Source: a virus
IMG/VR virus record: IMGVR_UViG_3300017763_000123
Location: 1 to 29,218 of that record
DNA length: 29,218 nucleotides
Reading direction: 5' to 3' (one strand)
A model generated the notes under the pieces. It worked only from the letters and a program-made list of their open reading frames with translations. It was not told where the DNA came from and did no database searches. Made by a program: the position numbers and the translations under genes. How positions within the stretch are numbered: position 1 is the first letter of the stretch; each line of letters starts with the position of its first letter. This document shows, one piece after another, positions 12,003 to 21,393 of this stretch.

Positions 12003-12341
12003 ATGAATAATTTTCGCGGGGAGTTTGAAATCAAGTTGAACGGCAAGAAGTTTAAGGGCAAGCTTAGCATGAACGCATTGCGTATGCTATGTAAGCAGGA
12101 AAACATTGAGCTGGACAAGCTACACGATTGGATGAACAAAGACCCTATGACTGGCGTGTGTGCTATGACGTATCACGCAATTAAGAACAAGTCACTGGTC
12201 GATGGTAAGAAGTCTGAACTACCTCTCTTTGAGCGTTTCTGCGCATTGGCTCTCGATGACGTTGAGCAGTTTGAAGAGATGAGTAAGCTTGTGCTAGAAC
12301 AACTCATGCCCGAAGATGATGAGGACTCAAAAAAAGTTTAA
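12003..12341 (+). CDS. Tail assembly chaperone G (112 aa)
   Basis: In most siphophages this position, between tube and tape measure, holds a pair of overlapping chaperone genes that coat the tape measure during tail assembly. The protein starts MNNFRGEFEIKLNGKKFKGKLSMNALRMLC (a beta hairpin and a helix) and ends with an acidic helix and DEDSKKV. The zero-frame end contains the heptamer A AAA AAA at 12329-12335, just before the stop at 12339. Identification rests on position, size and the frameshift site rather than on family motifs. Confidence 0.75.
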   Translation: MNNFRGEFEIKLNGKKFKGKLSMNALRMLCKQENIELDKLHDWMNKDPMTGVCAMTYHAIKNKSLVDGKKSELPLFERFCALALDDVEQFEEMSKLVLEQLMPEDDEDSKKV

Positions 12342-12658
12342 GGGCGTCTGAGGAGAAGGCGCCCCTAGGTTTTTCGACGCTGTATCGCGACTCCATGGTG
12401 ATGGGTCTTATGCCAGACGATTTCTGGGACATGACGCTTCGCGAAGTGATATGGTACAACAACGGCTTTATGCGTAGGAACAAAATGATGTGGGACCATA
12501 CGTCTTCCCTCATGGCGCTCCAAGCGAATATAGCTCAACAGGGAAAGGGTAAGAAGTTCAGTCCCAGTGACTTCAATCCTTACTCAGACATGAACGAAGG
12601 AGCTGTCTCGTCCGCTGGTGAGGCAAGAGAGCTTCTTGAAAGTATGAAACATTTCTAA
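12003..12658 (+). CDS. Tail assembly chaperone GT fusion by -1 frameshift (218 aa)
   Basis: If the ribosome slips back one base on A AAA AAA (12329-12335), translation continues without a stop through SLRASEEKAPLGFSTLYRDS and then MVMGLMPDDFW to the TAA at 12656-12658. The product has 111 residues of G plus 107 of T. The T part (DDFWDMTLREVIWYNNGFMRR) has the tryptophan/tyrosine-rich helical pattern usual for such T domains. A free T protein starting at 12395 is unlikely, since the fusion is the functional form in lambda-like tails. Stop and next start overlap (TAATG), so the tape measure is coupled. Confidence 0.82.
12329..12364 (+). promoter_or_regulatory. Programmed -1 frameshift signal
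   Basis: The slippery heptamer A AAA AAA (12329-12335, in phase with the zero frame) is followed after a 6-nt spacer by an 8-bp stem (12342-12349 GGGCGTCT with 12357-12364 AGGCGCCC, one U-G pair) and a 7-nt loop. Spacer, stem and phase all match the canonical bacterial -1 signal. Confidence 0.85.
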
Positions 12659-15141
12659 TGCTAGGAGGTCTCAACAATCTGTACAGAATGTCTCTGCTTA
12701 TTACGGCAGACATTCGAGGTTTTACAACTGGTCTTGAACGCGCTGAACGTAAGCTTCTTCGCTTTTCCGGCACCGTAAATAAGTTTGGTCAAAGCCTTAA
12801 CAGAGGTGTAGGACTAGCTTTCGGTATCGTAGGAGCGGCAGCCGTTAGCGCTGCGGCAGAGTTCGATAGAGCGAACGCCACCCTTGGTCAGATTGTTGGG
12901 AAGACCAACCTACAACCTCTTACTGATGAGGCTAAGAGGTTGGGACGTGAGACTGTCTTTCTTGCTAAAGATGCAGCGGCGGCTCAACTGGAACTTGCCA
13001 AGCTGGGCTTCCGTGCTGATGAGGTCAACAGCGTACTTGATAAGAGTACCAAGCTTGCCACTGTCTTCGGTACTGACCTTGAGGCTACGGGTAAGACTAT
13101 TGCCGCTACACTCAGGCAGTTTGGCAAGAGCCTGAGGGGTGAAGAGGGCATTGAGAATGTAGCTGAGGTTACTGATATCATGGCCGTGGCCTTCCGTGAT
13201 TCGGCTCTGGACTTAACCAAGTTCAAGGAGTCCATGAAGAACGTCGGTCCTACTGCAAGGGCCACTGGCTTAGATTTGACTCAGACCACGGCGCTTCTCG
13301 CTGTCCTTGCCAACAACGCTGTAGACGGGTCTCTTGGTGGAACGAAGCTTCGCTCAACACTCTCTGACCTTGCCAGGAAGTTTCCCGATGTAGAGGAGGG
13401 CCTTAAAAAGCTTAACGACCAGACGCTGACTTACGCGGACTTGGTGGAGCTGTTGAATAAGAGGGCCGCACTTGTTGGAGCTATCTTCCAAGACAACGGG
13501 GAGGAGATTAAGGCTTTTGAGCAGACTCTACTTAACGCTAAGGGGGCGACAGACGAGATGGCTTCTGGTTTGGAGAAGAAGCTTTTCTTCCAAGTAGAGA
13601 AACTCAAGAACGCTTTTCAGTCTATCGGTATTGAGCTAGGTGACGCATTGGCTCCTACTATTGAGTCCATGGCTGGCACCTTGTCTCGTTTTGCCGTCTC
13701 TCTTGAGCAGGTAGACGAGAGAAAGCTGTCAAACATTGTGTCAATCCTTACGGGTATTGTGGGGCTTGGTGTAGGCGCTCAGGTACTGGGCTTCTTTGGA
13801 ATCACGATGGGTCGTGTCGCTGCTGCTAGTAGGGCGATGTCGGTCGCTCTGATTAAAAACACTTCAGCTACTGCTTCGTTTGCTCGCGGCCTGGGTCCTG
13901 CTATCGCAGCAGCAACTGCCCTGGCAGGTGTAATGGGTGGCATCTTCAAGCTGCTCCTTGGTGGTGATATAGGTGGGTTCAAACTTTTAGACGTCGAAAC
14001 CTCTGAGGAGAAAGCCTTAAAGGTTGCTGAACAAAGGCTTGAGAGGATAGCTTCTATTCAAAAGCGCCTCAATGATGAACGCGAGAGACCTTCTTTCCGC
14101 AGAGAAGACCTAGAGGCCTTCACTGGAAACACGACTCTGGAGGGAATCAACAAGGACCTTGGGTTCTATCGAGACCTTCTTGCTCGGGCTCAGGAGAAGA
14201 TGACGGCCTTGGTGGATGCTGGTGCTCAAAGGGACTCTTACTTCTTAAAGATAGAGAAGGTTATCTCAGACACAGAGCTAGAGATAGCAGCTAATGAGAG
14301 GCTTGCCAAGATACTGGCAAGGGTAGCTGAGGCCTCAGAGAAAATTAAGCTCGCAAAACAAGCCGAAGAAGATGCAAAGGCTCTTGCCAAAGCTCAGAAA
14401 GAAACTAGGGCTCTTCAACAGGTCACTGATGACTTGCGGGCTTCTCAGCTTGCACTGGTGCGGGGCACCGACATTCCCGCAGTATTCGGTCAAGGCTTTA
14501 TGTTCGACCAGCTTGATGCAGCCAAGCAGCTTGTTGCTCTACTGAATGGAAAGGCTATCGTAAGTGCTCAGGAGTTTGCAAATACAATAGACCTTATTGA
14601 GCTTGATGAAGAAGACATCAACTTTGAGATGTTTCAGGACCCTATTGATGACGCCACAAAGCAAATTGATAAGCTCGCCGAAAAGCTTATCTTAATTCGT
14701 GAAGGCTTGGTTGTGGCTCGTGTTGTTGCGCTGGAGTTTGCTCAGAGTCTTGGGCAGGCGTTTATCGAAAGCAGACAGGAGGGGGTGAAGTTCTTCGATG
14801 CCTTCAAAGAATCGTTCCTTAGGGCGTTTAGAGCTGTCATTGGAAAGCTCATCACTCTTATCGCTCTATATACCATCCTTGCTGTCGTGTCTGGTGGCAC
14901 GAGTGTGGCAGCGGGAGGTACATTTGCCGGAGGGTTCCAAGCGTTCACTGGAGCCAATCCTCTTGGAGCATTCCTTGGTGAAGGATTCGGTGTAGGCACC
15001 AGGGCCTCTGCCTCAGGCATTCCACTTAGCGGTGGTCGTGACAGCATGGCTCAGGTCAACGTCCGAGGGGCTGTGTCTGGAACCAATTTAATCATCCTCA
15101 ATGAGCGCGGAGCACGCGCTGTTGACCGTACATTTGGATAA
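12658..15141 (+). CDS. Tape measure protein (827 aa)
   Basis: The tape measure sets tail length and later crosses the membranes during DNA entry. Residues about 60-270 hold the TP901-type core (RANATLGQIVGKTNLQ, LAKDAAAAQLELAKLGF, GLDLTQTTALLAVLANNAVDGSLGGTKLRSTLSDL). Hydrophobic segments follow at about 360-385 and 405-435, then a long charged coiled-coil region (about 440-600), and a C-terminal membrane-like segment (VIGKLITLIALYTILAVVSGG) with Gly/Ala-rich sequence. At roughly 1.5 angstrom per residue the tail would be about 120 nm, an estimate only. It overlaps the chaperone stop and the next start by 1 nt each. Confidence 0.93.
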   Translation: MLGGLNNLYRMSLLITADIRGFTTGLERAERKLLRFSGTVNKFGQSLNRGVGLAFGIVGAAAVSAAAEFDRANATLGQIVGKTNLQPLTDEAKRLGRETVFLAKDAAAAQLELAKLGFRADEVNSVLDKSTKLATVFGTDLEATGKTIAATLRQFGKSLRGEEGIENVAEVTDIMAVAFRDSALDLTKFKESMKNVGPTARATGLDLTQTTALLAVLANNAVDGSLGGTKLRSTLSDLARKFPDVEEGLKKLNDQTLTYADLVELLNKRAALVGAIFQDNGEEIKAFEQTLLNAKGATDEMASGLEKKLFFQVEKLKNAFQSIGIELGDALAPTIESMAGTLSRFAVSLEQVDERKLSNIVSILTGIVGLGVGAQVLGFFGITMGRVAAASRAMSVALIKNTSATASFARGLGPAIAAATALAGVMGGIFKLLLGGDIGGFKLLDVETSEEKALKVAEQRLERIASIQKRLNDERERPSFRREDLEAFTGNTTLEGINKDLGFYRDLLARAQEKMTALVDAGAQRDSYFLKIEKVISDTELEIAANERLAKILARVAEASEKIKLAKQAEEDAKALAKAQKETRALQQVTDDLRASQLALVRGTDIPAVFGQGFMFDQLDAAKQLVALLNGKAIVSAQEFANTIDLIELDEEDINFEMFQDPIDDATKQIDKLAEKLILIREGLVVARVVALEFAQSLGQAFIESRQEGVKFFDAFKESFLRAFRAVIGKLITLIALYTILAVVSGGTSVAAGGTFAGGFQAFTGANPLGAFLGEGFGVGTRASASGIPLSGGRDSMAQVNVRGAVSGTNLIILNERGARAVDRTFG

Positions 15142-18100
15142 TGGCAGTGACATACAACTTCGACACAAAGTACTACGAGCAGAAGGTTGAGGGAGCCACT
15201 GACGAGACGGGCTATCGCATAGTCATTGGTAACAAGAGTGGCGATGTAGATGCGGCCAGTACGCAACTAGAGCTAATGAGCCCAGGGATGTCTCTGAGGT
15301 GGCAAGGTGGTGATGACCTTGCTAAGAACTCAACAATGGGGGGCTCCTTGTCCTTCACCGCAGTGTTGACAGATGCGCAGCTTGCTACTTGGGAGTCTTA
15401 CATGAATCATGTGGAGGGCGATGTGTTCGCTCTATTCTTTAACACTGATAGCGCTACAGCCGAACCATATTGGTACGGCCACCTCCTTCCTGAGTCTGTT
15501 ACTATTCGAGTAGAGAACGATAGGCACCTGATGGACGTTGAGTTCACTGACGGACTATCTCAGCTCAAGTTCATAGAGTGGGTAGACGATAACGACGGGC
15601 TTCCTTACGAAGGATTTAAGACTCTGCGATACTACTTGCACGAGCTTCTAGCGAAGCTGCCTGCATATCATGCCTACAAGGACTATGTAACTAATGTGCT
15701 GGGCAACGACAGGCTTGAGATTGTACGAGCTATCGCTTGGCCAGAGCCCAACCACGACGACAACGGTACTCAGCGCCTTTACAACGACAGGGACACCAAG
15801 CTAGACAACTTCCGCGTTAGAGCGGCAACCTTCAACAAGCCTAAGAAGCAACAGAATCGTGTCAGGGAGCTAGAGTCTGCCCTTGAATACTTCAGTGCTG
15901 GCGATGTCCTGGAAGACATCTGTAAAGCTTTTGGTGCCACTGCATGCTTGTACGGTAGCTGCTTAACTGTAGCGTGTAGGCTGGATGTCGCTTGGTATGG
16001 CGGCAGCTCAGTGCTTCAGCATCAGTATTGGTATCAGCCATCTACCGCTAGTTATCCTGGCACCTCCGGTGCTGGAGCAAACTCAAACCCATTTCGTTCA
16101 TTTGGAGACCTAGCTATAGGAACTGCTGAAAACAAGTACCATGTAGCTGCGGGGGCAACGAAAACCCATACTGTGCCAGTCAGGAGAGTGGATATCACTC
16201 ACGAGGAAGGGGGTAGCGACAACCTATACGCTGACGGATTCTTCTTAAATCCGAGCATCTCGTTCATCAACTACGATAGTGCTCAAAGCCTTCAGTCTCT
16301 TGTCAACTCAGGAATGAATCCGCTTGGTGCGTTGCGCAAAGACAAGTTCTTTGACTTCCAGGCTCCTGATAATAATAGCACAGGGGTTGTCAACTTGCCG
16401 GTGTATCAATATCCCGCCAATGCTTCGGGATATCTTGGTTTCCCTTCACGGACTGAAACAGACTTAGAATATCAGAGTGGTGAAAACCTTAGGCTTACAT
16501 TTGGTGGTAGCGCCAGATTCTTTGCTCGCAATGCCTTAAACCTTTTACCTTCCAACTATTTCAAGAAGGTCCATATAGGAGCCACGTTAATTATTCGAGT
16601 GAGGCTTCAGCTTACAACAACTACTGGCACTGGTTATCGCCTAAGTAGACCCGTTAAGACGCATGCTTTGTCTGGAGGCAGCCCAGACTTTATCACTATT
16701 GATAATGTTCAGCAATACTTTGACTCCAGTACCAACGACTTCTTCAATCAAGACAAGGAGTATTTTAGGAAGCTCTACGGAGACATGGTGTGGCTCAAGG
16801 ACAATGCCTCTAACTATGAAGACGACGGATGGTTTGAGATAATCGTGCCTCACGGAGATAATGAGAACAGCGGAGAAGGGTACGGCTCGACCATAACTCC
16901 TCTGACTCAACCGTATGGGGGGCAGGTTATTTATGCACCTATTGGCACTAAGATTAAGGGCGACGATAACGGTGTAGGTGTAGTCCTTGAGGAGTCAACA
17001 GACGACGAAACGCTGCTTCAATACTTCAGGGAAGATATCAACCTGTCTCTTCCTTATGGTAATGCCGCTGGGAGCGATGTATTGGACTTTGAGACCTTCT
17101 TCTTTGAGATGGGCGCTCAAGAATATGAACCTTCGACAGGTCCTCGGGAGGCTTCAGGAGGAGGAGCTACAGGGACATGGGAAGGAGACCTGCCTCTATG
17201 GAAGAGCGCCAAAGCTGACGGCACAGCTTATGCTGGACGATACGACGGTGACGCTGGAGAGCACCTTACTAGACCAGACTACATACACTTTACTGGCATG
17301 AGGGTGACTGTAGGAGACGGAAGCGAGTCTTCGGACCTCACCACAAAGGCTACTGGCACTAATGGATATGAGATTGTAAACCTTGGCTCTTCACGGATTG
17401 GCTCACGCAAGAGATACGGGACTCAACATGTGTCTGGTGTTGTGGGAGTAAAAAAGAAAACAGGAGATGCCGAGGGTGCTTTTGCTGACCCAGTAGTTTA
17501 CATTGACACTATTCAGTGGAGGGGGCACAGGGCTGGTGACTTTGGTAGTCCAGGGTTCTTGGGAAGCTCAATCTTAACGACTGACTACGACTCTATTCAC
17601 AGGTATGTAGCCGAGTCGTATTTGAATATATTTGGTAAGTCAAGGATGGTTTACAACCTCAAGCTTATCTCAAAGGACTCTAGCATGAGGAGTCTACAGA
17701 CACCTCTATCGGTGGTGCAAACTACGGCACTAAGTGACGGGGGTAGCACGCGACTATATCTTCAGCCTCTTAGCTACAGGTGGACACTCAATGATGGTGT
17801 GCAAGGAAGCTTCCTAGTATCTAGACAGGCAAGGGACTTGAGCACAGTGACTTCTGATGAGGGCAGGCCTATTAGAGGCGGAGGAGGCATCGTAGGCATC
17901 GGAACAGGTGTAGACGGGGTGGCCCCAGCTTTAGAATCCAAGTTCGTAACGGACACCATCACTGTTGATGTTGATACTGGTGATGTCACGGGTATTGCAG
18001 TGAAGTCTGGCGCTACACTCTTTACTGCTAGTACTATAAGCGATTTCAGTACGGCAGTAGCAGCGGTAAGCGAGGTGGCGACAAACACCTTGAAAACATC

Positions 18101-19082
18101 CTTCCCTGGATTTGGGACAGGAGCCGGAACCGCATTAGAGGGCACCACCGATACCCTAGGAGACATTAGCGGGTTAGGCTCTGTCTTGCGTACTGATGGC
18201 TCTGGAACTGCGGTAGAGGGCATTAAAGAACACGCCAATCAGCTCACTCTTGTAGCCGACAGCACAATTCCAGGTCAAACTGGGTCAAAGCGGTTTACCA
18301 TCCAAGACTTCTTTACCGCCATCGTTACTTCAGGTCTTGAGGAAGCGGATAGTGGCGGGTTTGTAGATATAGCTGATTACGTTGGGGCGACCAGTGGCGT
18401 TGTTGGTGACTTCAATGATGACGGGCAAGTAGGTAGTGCAGACCTACTTCAATTCTTGATTCTTTATGGTCAGATATTTGAGGGCGACAACGGGGCATTC
18501 GCCAATTCTTATCTTCAAATACAATCAAACAGTCAGACAGTAAATTTCCCTGATACAACCGCTCGAACTCTTACATGGAGCAACTCTAACGTCCCTGCCA
18601 ACTTGGTGGTTCAGAGTGGAGTAAGCATTAACATCTTGGACGCGAGTGACGAAATAGAGTTTGTTAGTGGTGCAACTACTCAGTACCCAATTACAGCATG
18701 GACGCATAAAAGGGTTATCCTTCGCAGTGGAGGAACTCAGAGTAATCAATTAGACTTTTTGACAGTTACAGTGACATTTCCCTCTACTGCGATAAACATA
18801 GGAGTCAGCATAAAAGCTTTGAAGGCCGATGGGACGGAGGCACAGCCTGAAGCAGTAGAGTTAATGGGGGTAGTTTTTGTGGGACCAGCAAATACTGGGC
18901 GTATCATTGGTTTTAGTTCTTTAGTTGGCTTAAACAAATGGACAAGCTCAACAGACTTGTCCGACCCTTTAATTGAGAAAGTCAGAGTGTCGATATTTGC
19001 CCAGCCTGTTGATAACAGTGATGTGCTTTGCAACGTCAGCTTAAAAAATGTTCGAATAGGATTAGAATCAGTATCTTCATGA
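15141..19082 (+). CDS. Large tail protein with dockerin-like module (1313 aa)
   Basis: Position after the tape measure makes this the distal tail/hub protein or a hub-fibre fusion. The N-terminal region (about 1-170) reads as a beta domain (GYRIVIGNKSGDVDAASTQLELMS, WESYMNHVEGDVFALFF). It is followed by VLEDICKAFGATACLYGSCLTVACRL, which resembles tail-hub segments. The middle (about 250-900) is beta-rich with aromatic residues and may bind a surface receptor. Residues 1090-1101 form a dockerin-type Ca loop (D-F-N-D-D-G-Q-V-G-S-A-D) with helix DLLQFLILYG. The C-terminal about 190 residues form another beta domain. Family-level identity is uncertain; the ATGA overlap couples it to the fibre gene. 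Confidence 0.7.
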   Translation: MAVTYNFDTKYYEQKVEGATDETGYRIVIGNKSGDVDAASTQLELMSPGMSLRWQGGDDLAKNSTMGGSLSFTAVLTDAQLATWESYMNHVEGDVFALFFNTDSATAEPYWYGHLLPESVTIRVENDRHLMDVEFTDGLSQLKFIEWVDDNDGLPYEGFKTLRYYLHELLAKLPAYHAYKDYVTNVLGNDRLEIVRAIAWPEPNHDDNGTQRLYNDRDTKLDNFRVRAATFNKPKKQQNRVRELESALEYFSAGDVLEDICKAFGATACLYGSCLTVACRLDVAWYGGSSVLQHQYWYQPSTASYPGTSGAGANSNPFRSFGDLAIGTAENKYHVAAGATKTHTVPVRRVDITHEEGGSDNLYADGFFLNPSISFINYDSAQSLQSLVNSGMNPLGALRKDKFFDFQAPDNNSTGVVNLPVYQYPANASGYLGFPSRTETDLEYQSGENLRLTFGGSARFFARNALNLLPSNYFKKVHIGATLIIRVRLQLTTTTGTGYRLSRPVKTHALSGGSPDFITIDNVQQYFDSSTNDFFNQDKEYFRKLYGDMVWLKDNASNYEDDGWFEIIVPHGDNENSGEGYGSTITPLTQPYGGQVIYAPIGTKIKGDDNGVGVVLEESTDDETLLQYFREDINLSLPYGNAAGSDVLDFETFFFEMGAQEYEPSTGPREASGGGATGTWEGDLPLWKSAKADGTAYAGRYDGDAGEHLTRPDYIHFTGMRVTVGDGSESSDLTTKATGTNGYEIVNLGSSRIGSRKRYGTQHVSGVVGVKKKTGDAEGAFADPVVYIDTIQWRGHRAGDFGSPGFLGSSILTTDYDSIHRYVAESYLNIFGKSRMVYNLKLISKDSSMRSLQTPLSVVQTTALSDGGSTRLYLQPLSYRWTLNDGVQGSFLVSRQARDLSTVTSDEGRPIRGGGGIVGIGTGVDGVAPALESKFVTDTITVDVDTGDVTGIAVKSGATLFTASTISDFSTAVAAVSEVATNTLKTSFPGFGTGAGTALEGTTDTLGDISGLGSVLRTDGSGTAVEGIKEHANQLTLVADSTIPGQTGSKRFTIQDFFTAIVTSGLEEADSGGFVDIADYVGATSGVVGDFNDDGQVGSADLLQFLILYGQIFEGDNGAFANSYLQIQSNSQTVNFPDTTARTLTWSNSNVPANLVVQSGVSINILDASDEIEFVSGATTQYPITAWTHKRVILRSGGTQSNQLDFLTVTVTFPSTAINIGVSIKALKADGTEAQPEAVELMGVVFVGPANTGRIIGFSSLVGLNKWTSSTDLSDPLIEKVRVSIFAQPVDNSDVLCNVSLKNVRIGLESVSS

Positions 19083-20332
19083 GTGTAGTCAAAGTATATG
19101 AAAAAGAAGGGCGAGTTTACGTCATTTTGCCTGGCGACGTTCAATTTGTGTTTGAGCAAGATGGCGATATTGAAGCAATCAACGGCACCGCTTCTGATGA
19201 GGTCACGCTTCGATATGTACAAAATCAGGAACTCTTTATTCATGATTTATCATACCTCAACTTCTACCAAGCAAACGGAATTGCTCTAATTGCCGGGTCA
19301 AGACATTTGCTTGTGGCCGCTCTAAATGACCTGTTCAATGCCCCTCCAAAGTTGCGAGACCATCTTGACGTAAATGGCAAGAACATCACAAGCTCAAGCA
19401 ATGGAGATGTGACTCTTGACCCTGACGGTACTGGTTCTATTATACTCAAGTCTGACGACATTCAGTTCCAAGCGGCAGCGGCAGCGTTTACCTCTGGCAC
19501 AATAAGACTCTACGAAAGCAGTATTTTAACACCACAGCATTACATTGCTATAGCGTCACCAGCATCTGTAACTGCTGACACAACGCTCACTCTTCCTGAC
19601 GGAGCTGGTTCTAATGGACAAGCTCTTAAAACAGATGGGTCGGGAACTTTGTCTTGGGGTAATGTGTTAGGTGACACCGCAGTTACACTCTTCGGAGTTA
19701 CATCCTTAAAGCACGTTGGGACCAGCGATGCGACGCTTGCTTTCTATGACCAAAACGCTTCAAACTTTGTTGCCCTTACTGTACCGAGCGATATAGCTTC
19801 CGATGTGACCTTCCAGCTTCCAGTTGCGGACGGTACGAGTGGACAAGTACTTAAAACTGACGGCTCAGGGGTACTATCTTTCGTTGACCAGTCATCAGGA
19901 GGCGGCAGTAGTAGCGATGGTTGGCACGGACACACAACCAAAATTAAGGTTATGCCTTCAGAGTTTGTAGGCAATGATGTGGGACGTACGGTTACACAGG
20001 TTAGAATTGAGGACGACACGAGCAACAGACTTGGGGCGGCTATCAGTCAATCAACGGGGTCGTGTTTTGCTTTTGTGCCAATCCCTACTGGATACAAGGC
20101 CACAGCTTTAAGGGTCAATGCCTCAAGCACAGTAACTAACGCGGTCACTGCATCTCATTACGCCATTACAACAGGCACGGTGTCGAACAGCCAAACTTTT
20201 AACACGAATGTTCACACGTCATTATCAGTTCAACTGACCTCAAGCGATACCACTGTCTTGGTAATTGAAGTGACGCCCGCTAACACTGCTGTGCTCATTT
20301 ATGGAGCCTCAGTTACTATTGCAACAGTATAA
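19079..20332 (+). CDS. Tail fibre protein (417 aa)
   Basis: The ATG at 19079 overlaps the stop of the large tail gene (ATGA), so it is preferred over upstream alternatives. The protein has a short N-terminal region (MSVVKVYEKEGRVYVI) and an ITSSSNGDVTLDPDGTGSIILKSDD segment. Two copies of a fibre repeat follow: TLTLPDGAGSNGQALKTDGS-GTLSW and TFQLPVADGTSGQVLKTDGS-GVLSF. This L-P-x-(A/D)-D-G-x-x-G-Q-x-L-x-T-D-G-S-G repeat is widespread in phage tail fibres. A Gly/Ser linker (SSGGGSSSDGW) leads to a C-terminal beta domain, probably the receptor-binding tip. Confidence 0.82.
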   Translation: MSVVKVYEKEGRVYVILPGDVQFVFEQDGDIEAINGTASDEVTLRYVQNQELFIHDLSYLNFYQANGIALIAGSRHLLVAALNDLFNAPPKLRDHLDVNGKNITSSSNGDVTLDPDGTGSIILKSDDIQFQAAAAAFTSGTIRLYESSILTPQHYIAIASPASVTADTTLTLPDGAGSNGQALKTDGSGTLSWGNVLGDTAVTLFGVTSLKHVGTSDATLAFYDQNASNFVALTVPSDIASDVTFQLPVADGTSGQVLKTDGSGVLSFVDQSSGGGSSSDGWHGHTTKIKVMPSEFVGNDVGRTVTQVRIEDDTSNRLGAAISQSTGSCFAFVPIPTGYKATALRVNASSTVTNAVTASHYAITTGTVSNSQTFNTNVHTSLSVQLTSSDTTVLVIEVTPANTAVLIYGASVTIATV

Positions 20333-20334
20333 TT

Positions 20335-20544
20335 ATGATTGAAAACCTAACACATTTTGAGTTTCTCACCGTTGCAGGCGCGTTAGTAGCGGCTTGGGTC
20401 AAGTTTCAGAGCGACTACTCAAGGCTTAGCACACGAGTACGGGTGCTAGAGAACGACAACGCCGAGTTCAAGGCAGATGTAAAGCAGCTTCTCCAAGATA
20501 TTCAGGAGATAAAGCTCTTGCTCGCTAAGAACAAGGTAGAGTGA
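20335..20544 (+). CDS. Small membrane/coiled-coil protein, holin-like candidate (69 aa)
   Basis: The N-terminal hydrophobic stretch (FLTVAGALVAAWVKF) could span or insert in the membrane. It is followed by a charged heptad-like helix (YSRLSTRVRVLENDNAEFKADVKQLLQDIQEIKLLLAK). This membrane-plus-coiled-coil layout occurs in XhlA-like and spanin-like phage lysis proteins. It starts 3 nt after the fibre stop and its TGA overlaps the ATG of the amidase (TGATG), which supports a lysis role. It is shorter and less hydrophobic than classical holins, so holin, pinholin and inner-membrane spanin all remain possible. Confidence 0.5.
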   Translation: MIENLTHFEFLTVAGALVAAWVKFQSDYSRLSTRVRVLENDNAEFKADVKQLLQDIQEIKLLLAKNKVE

Positions 20545-21083
20545 TGAGAGACATAAACACTATAATCATTCACTGCTCAGCCACCCCGCCTAGCATGGAT
20601 ATCGGCGTTCAAACCATAAGGGAATGGCATGTGAATGAGAGGCAATGGTCTGACATCGGGTATCACTATGTAATCAAAAGGAATGGAGAAGTTCAAGAAG
20701 GCAGGCCTGTTCAAAGGCCGGGTGCCCACGTTAAACATTACAACAGTGATTCGGTTGGTGTCTGCTGGGTTGGTGGTGTTGCGCAGGGTACGTCGAATCC
20801 AGAAGACAATAGAACGGCTGAACAAAGTGAGAGTCTTTTTGCGCTCATACAGAAACTTCAAGAAGAATACCCGGGCGCGGCAGTCCTCGGACACAGAGAC
20901 ATCAAGGGCGTCAAGAAGGCGTGCCCGTCGTTCGACGTAAGAACCTGGTACACACAATCATGTATAGACCTAAGAAAAAATCAAAAGGCAAGCGCAACGG
21001 TAGTCCAGAGCACGACCTGCAAGTCCAGCTCGTCGACTATCTCGACACTATGGACCCTGCTCCTCTCTATTCTGCGACGGTAG
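20544..21083 (+). CDS. N-acetylmuramoyl-L-alanine amidase (endolysin, 179 aa)
   Basis: Zinc amidase of the Amidase_2/PGRP family that cleaves the MurNAc-L-Ala bond. Ligands are H10 (TIIIHCSAT), H117 (LGHRDI) and C127 (KKACPSFD), with Y40-H41 and K125 at the expected active-site positions, as in T7 lysozyme. The catalytic domain ends near residue 136. The last about 45 residues are Ser/Thr-rich and end in a hydrophobic segment (TLWTLLLSILRR), all encoded by DNA that also encodes the start of the VRR-NUC gene. ATG at 20544 is preferred to the GTG at 20541 because it overlaps the upstream TGA. It lacks a signal peptide, so a holin is needed. Confidence 0.93.
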   Translation: MRDINTIIIHCSATPPSMDIGVQTIREWHVNERQWSDIGYHYVIKRNGEVQEGRPVQRPGAHVKHYNSDSVGVCWVGGVAQGTSNPEDNRTAEQSESLFALIQKLQEEYPGAAVLGHRDIKGVKKACPSFDVRTWYTQSCIDLRKNQKASATVVQSTTCKSSSSTISTLWTLLLSILRR

Positions 21084-21355
21084 GAGGTGTTCGTGTGGCT
21101 ATGCACACGGCTCTTAGGATGAAAAGGGCTGGATACAGAAAGGGAATCCCTGACCTGTTAATCTTTGAGCCAAGAAATGGATATGCTGGCTTAGCCTTAG
21201 AAGTAAAGACCAAAACCGGTCGCGCAAGTGAACATCAACTCAAGTGGCAGAAAGAGCTTCAGGAGAGAGGGTGGAAAGCTGAGATTCGCAAGGGATTAGA
21301 GGAGTGCCTCGAAGCCATTGACGAATACTTTGACGTGAATAAAGCGGTTCTGTAG
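20960..21355 (+). CDS. VRR-NUC family nuclease (131 aa)
   Basis: Small stand-alone VRR-NUC (virus-type replication-repair nuclease) domain of the PD-(D/E)xK fold. Visible motifs are SPEHDLQVQLVDYL (E17), VGGVRVAMH, the catalytic G-I-P-D65-L-L-I-F with GLALE81-V-K83-T-K-T-G-R, and Q93 with K95 and W96. VRR-NUC proteins act on branched or flapped DNA in replication or recombination. Here it is the last late gene. It starts 124 nt inside the amidase gene in another frame, and the ATG at 20960 is the best start since upstream GTG codons would overlap the amidase domain further. Strong terminator-like hairpins follow. Confidence 0.88.
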   Translation: MYRPKKKSKGKRNGSPEHDLQVQLVDYLDTMDPAPLYSATVGGVRVAMHTALRMKRAGYRKGIPDLLIFEPRNGYAGLALEVKTKTGRASEHQLKWQKELQERGWKAEIRKGLEECLEAIDEYFDVNKAVL

Positions 21356-21383
21356 CATTCACTGTGGTTGGTGAAGCCGCTTT
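21341..21383 (+). other. Nested inverted repeats at the end of the VRR-NUC gene
   Basis: AAAGCGG (21341-21347) pairs with CCGCTTT (21377-21383), and between them TTCAC (21358-21362) pairs with GTGAA (21371-21375). The structure spans the stop codon. It may protect the 3' end or add to termination at 21394. Confidence 0.45.
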
Positions 21384-21393
21384 CGGGCGGTAG

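Noticed and set aside
12395-12658. Independent T protein starting at 12395
   Set aside because: The frame is continuous with the frameshift site and no leader precedes this ATG; the -1 fusion explains it.
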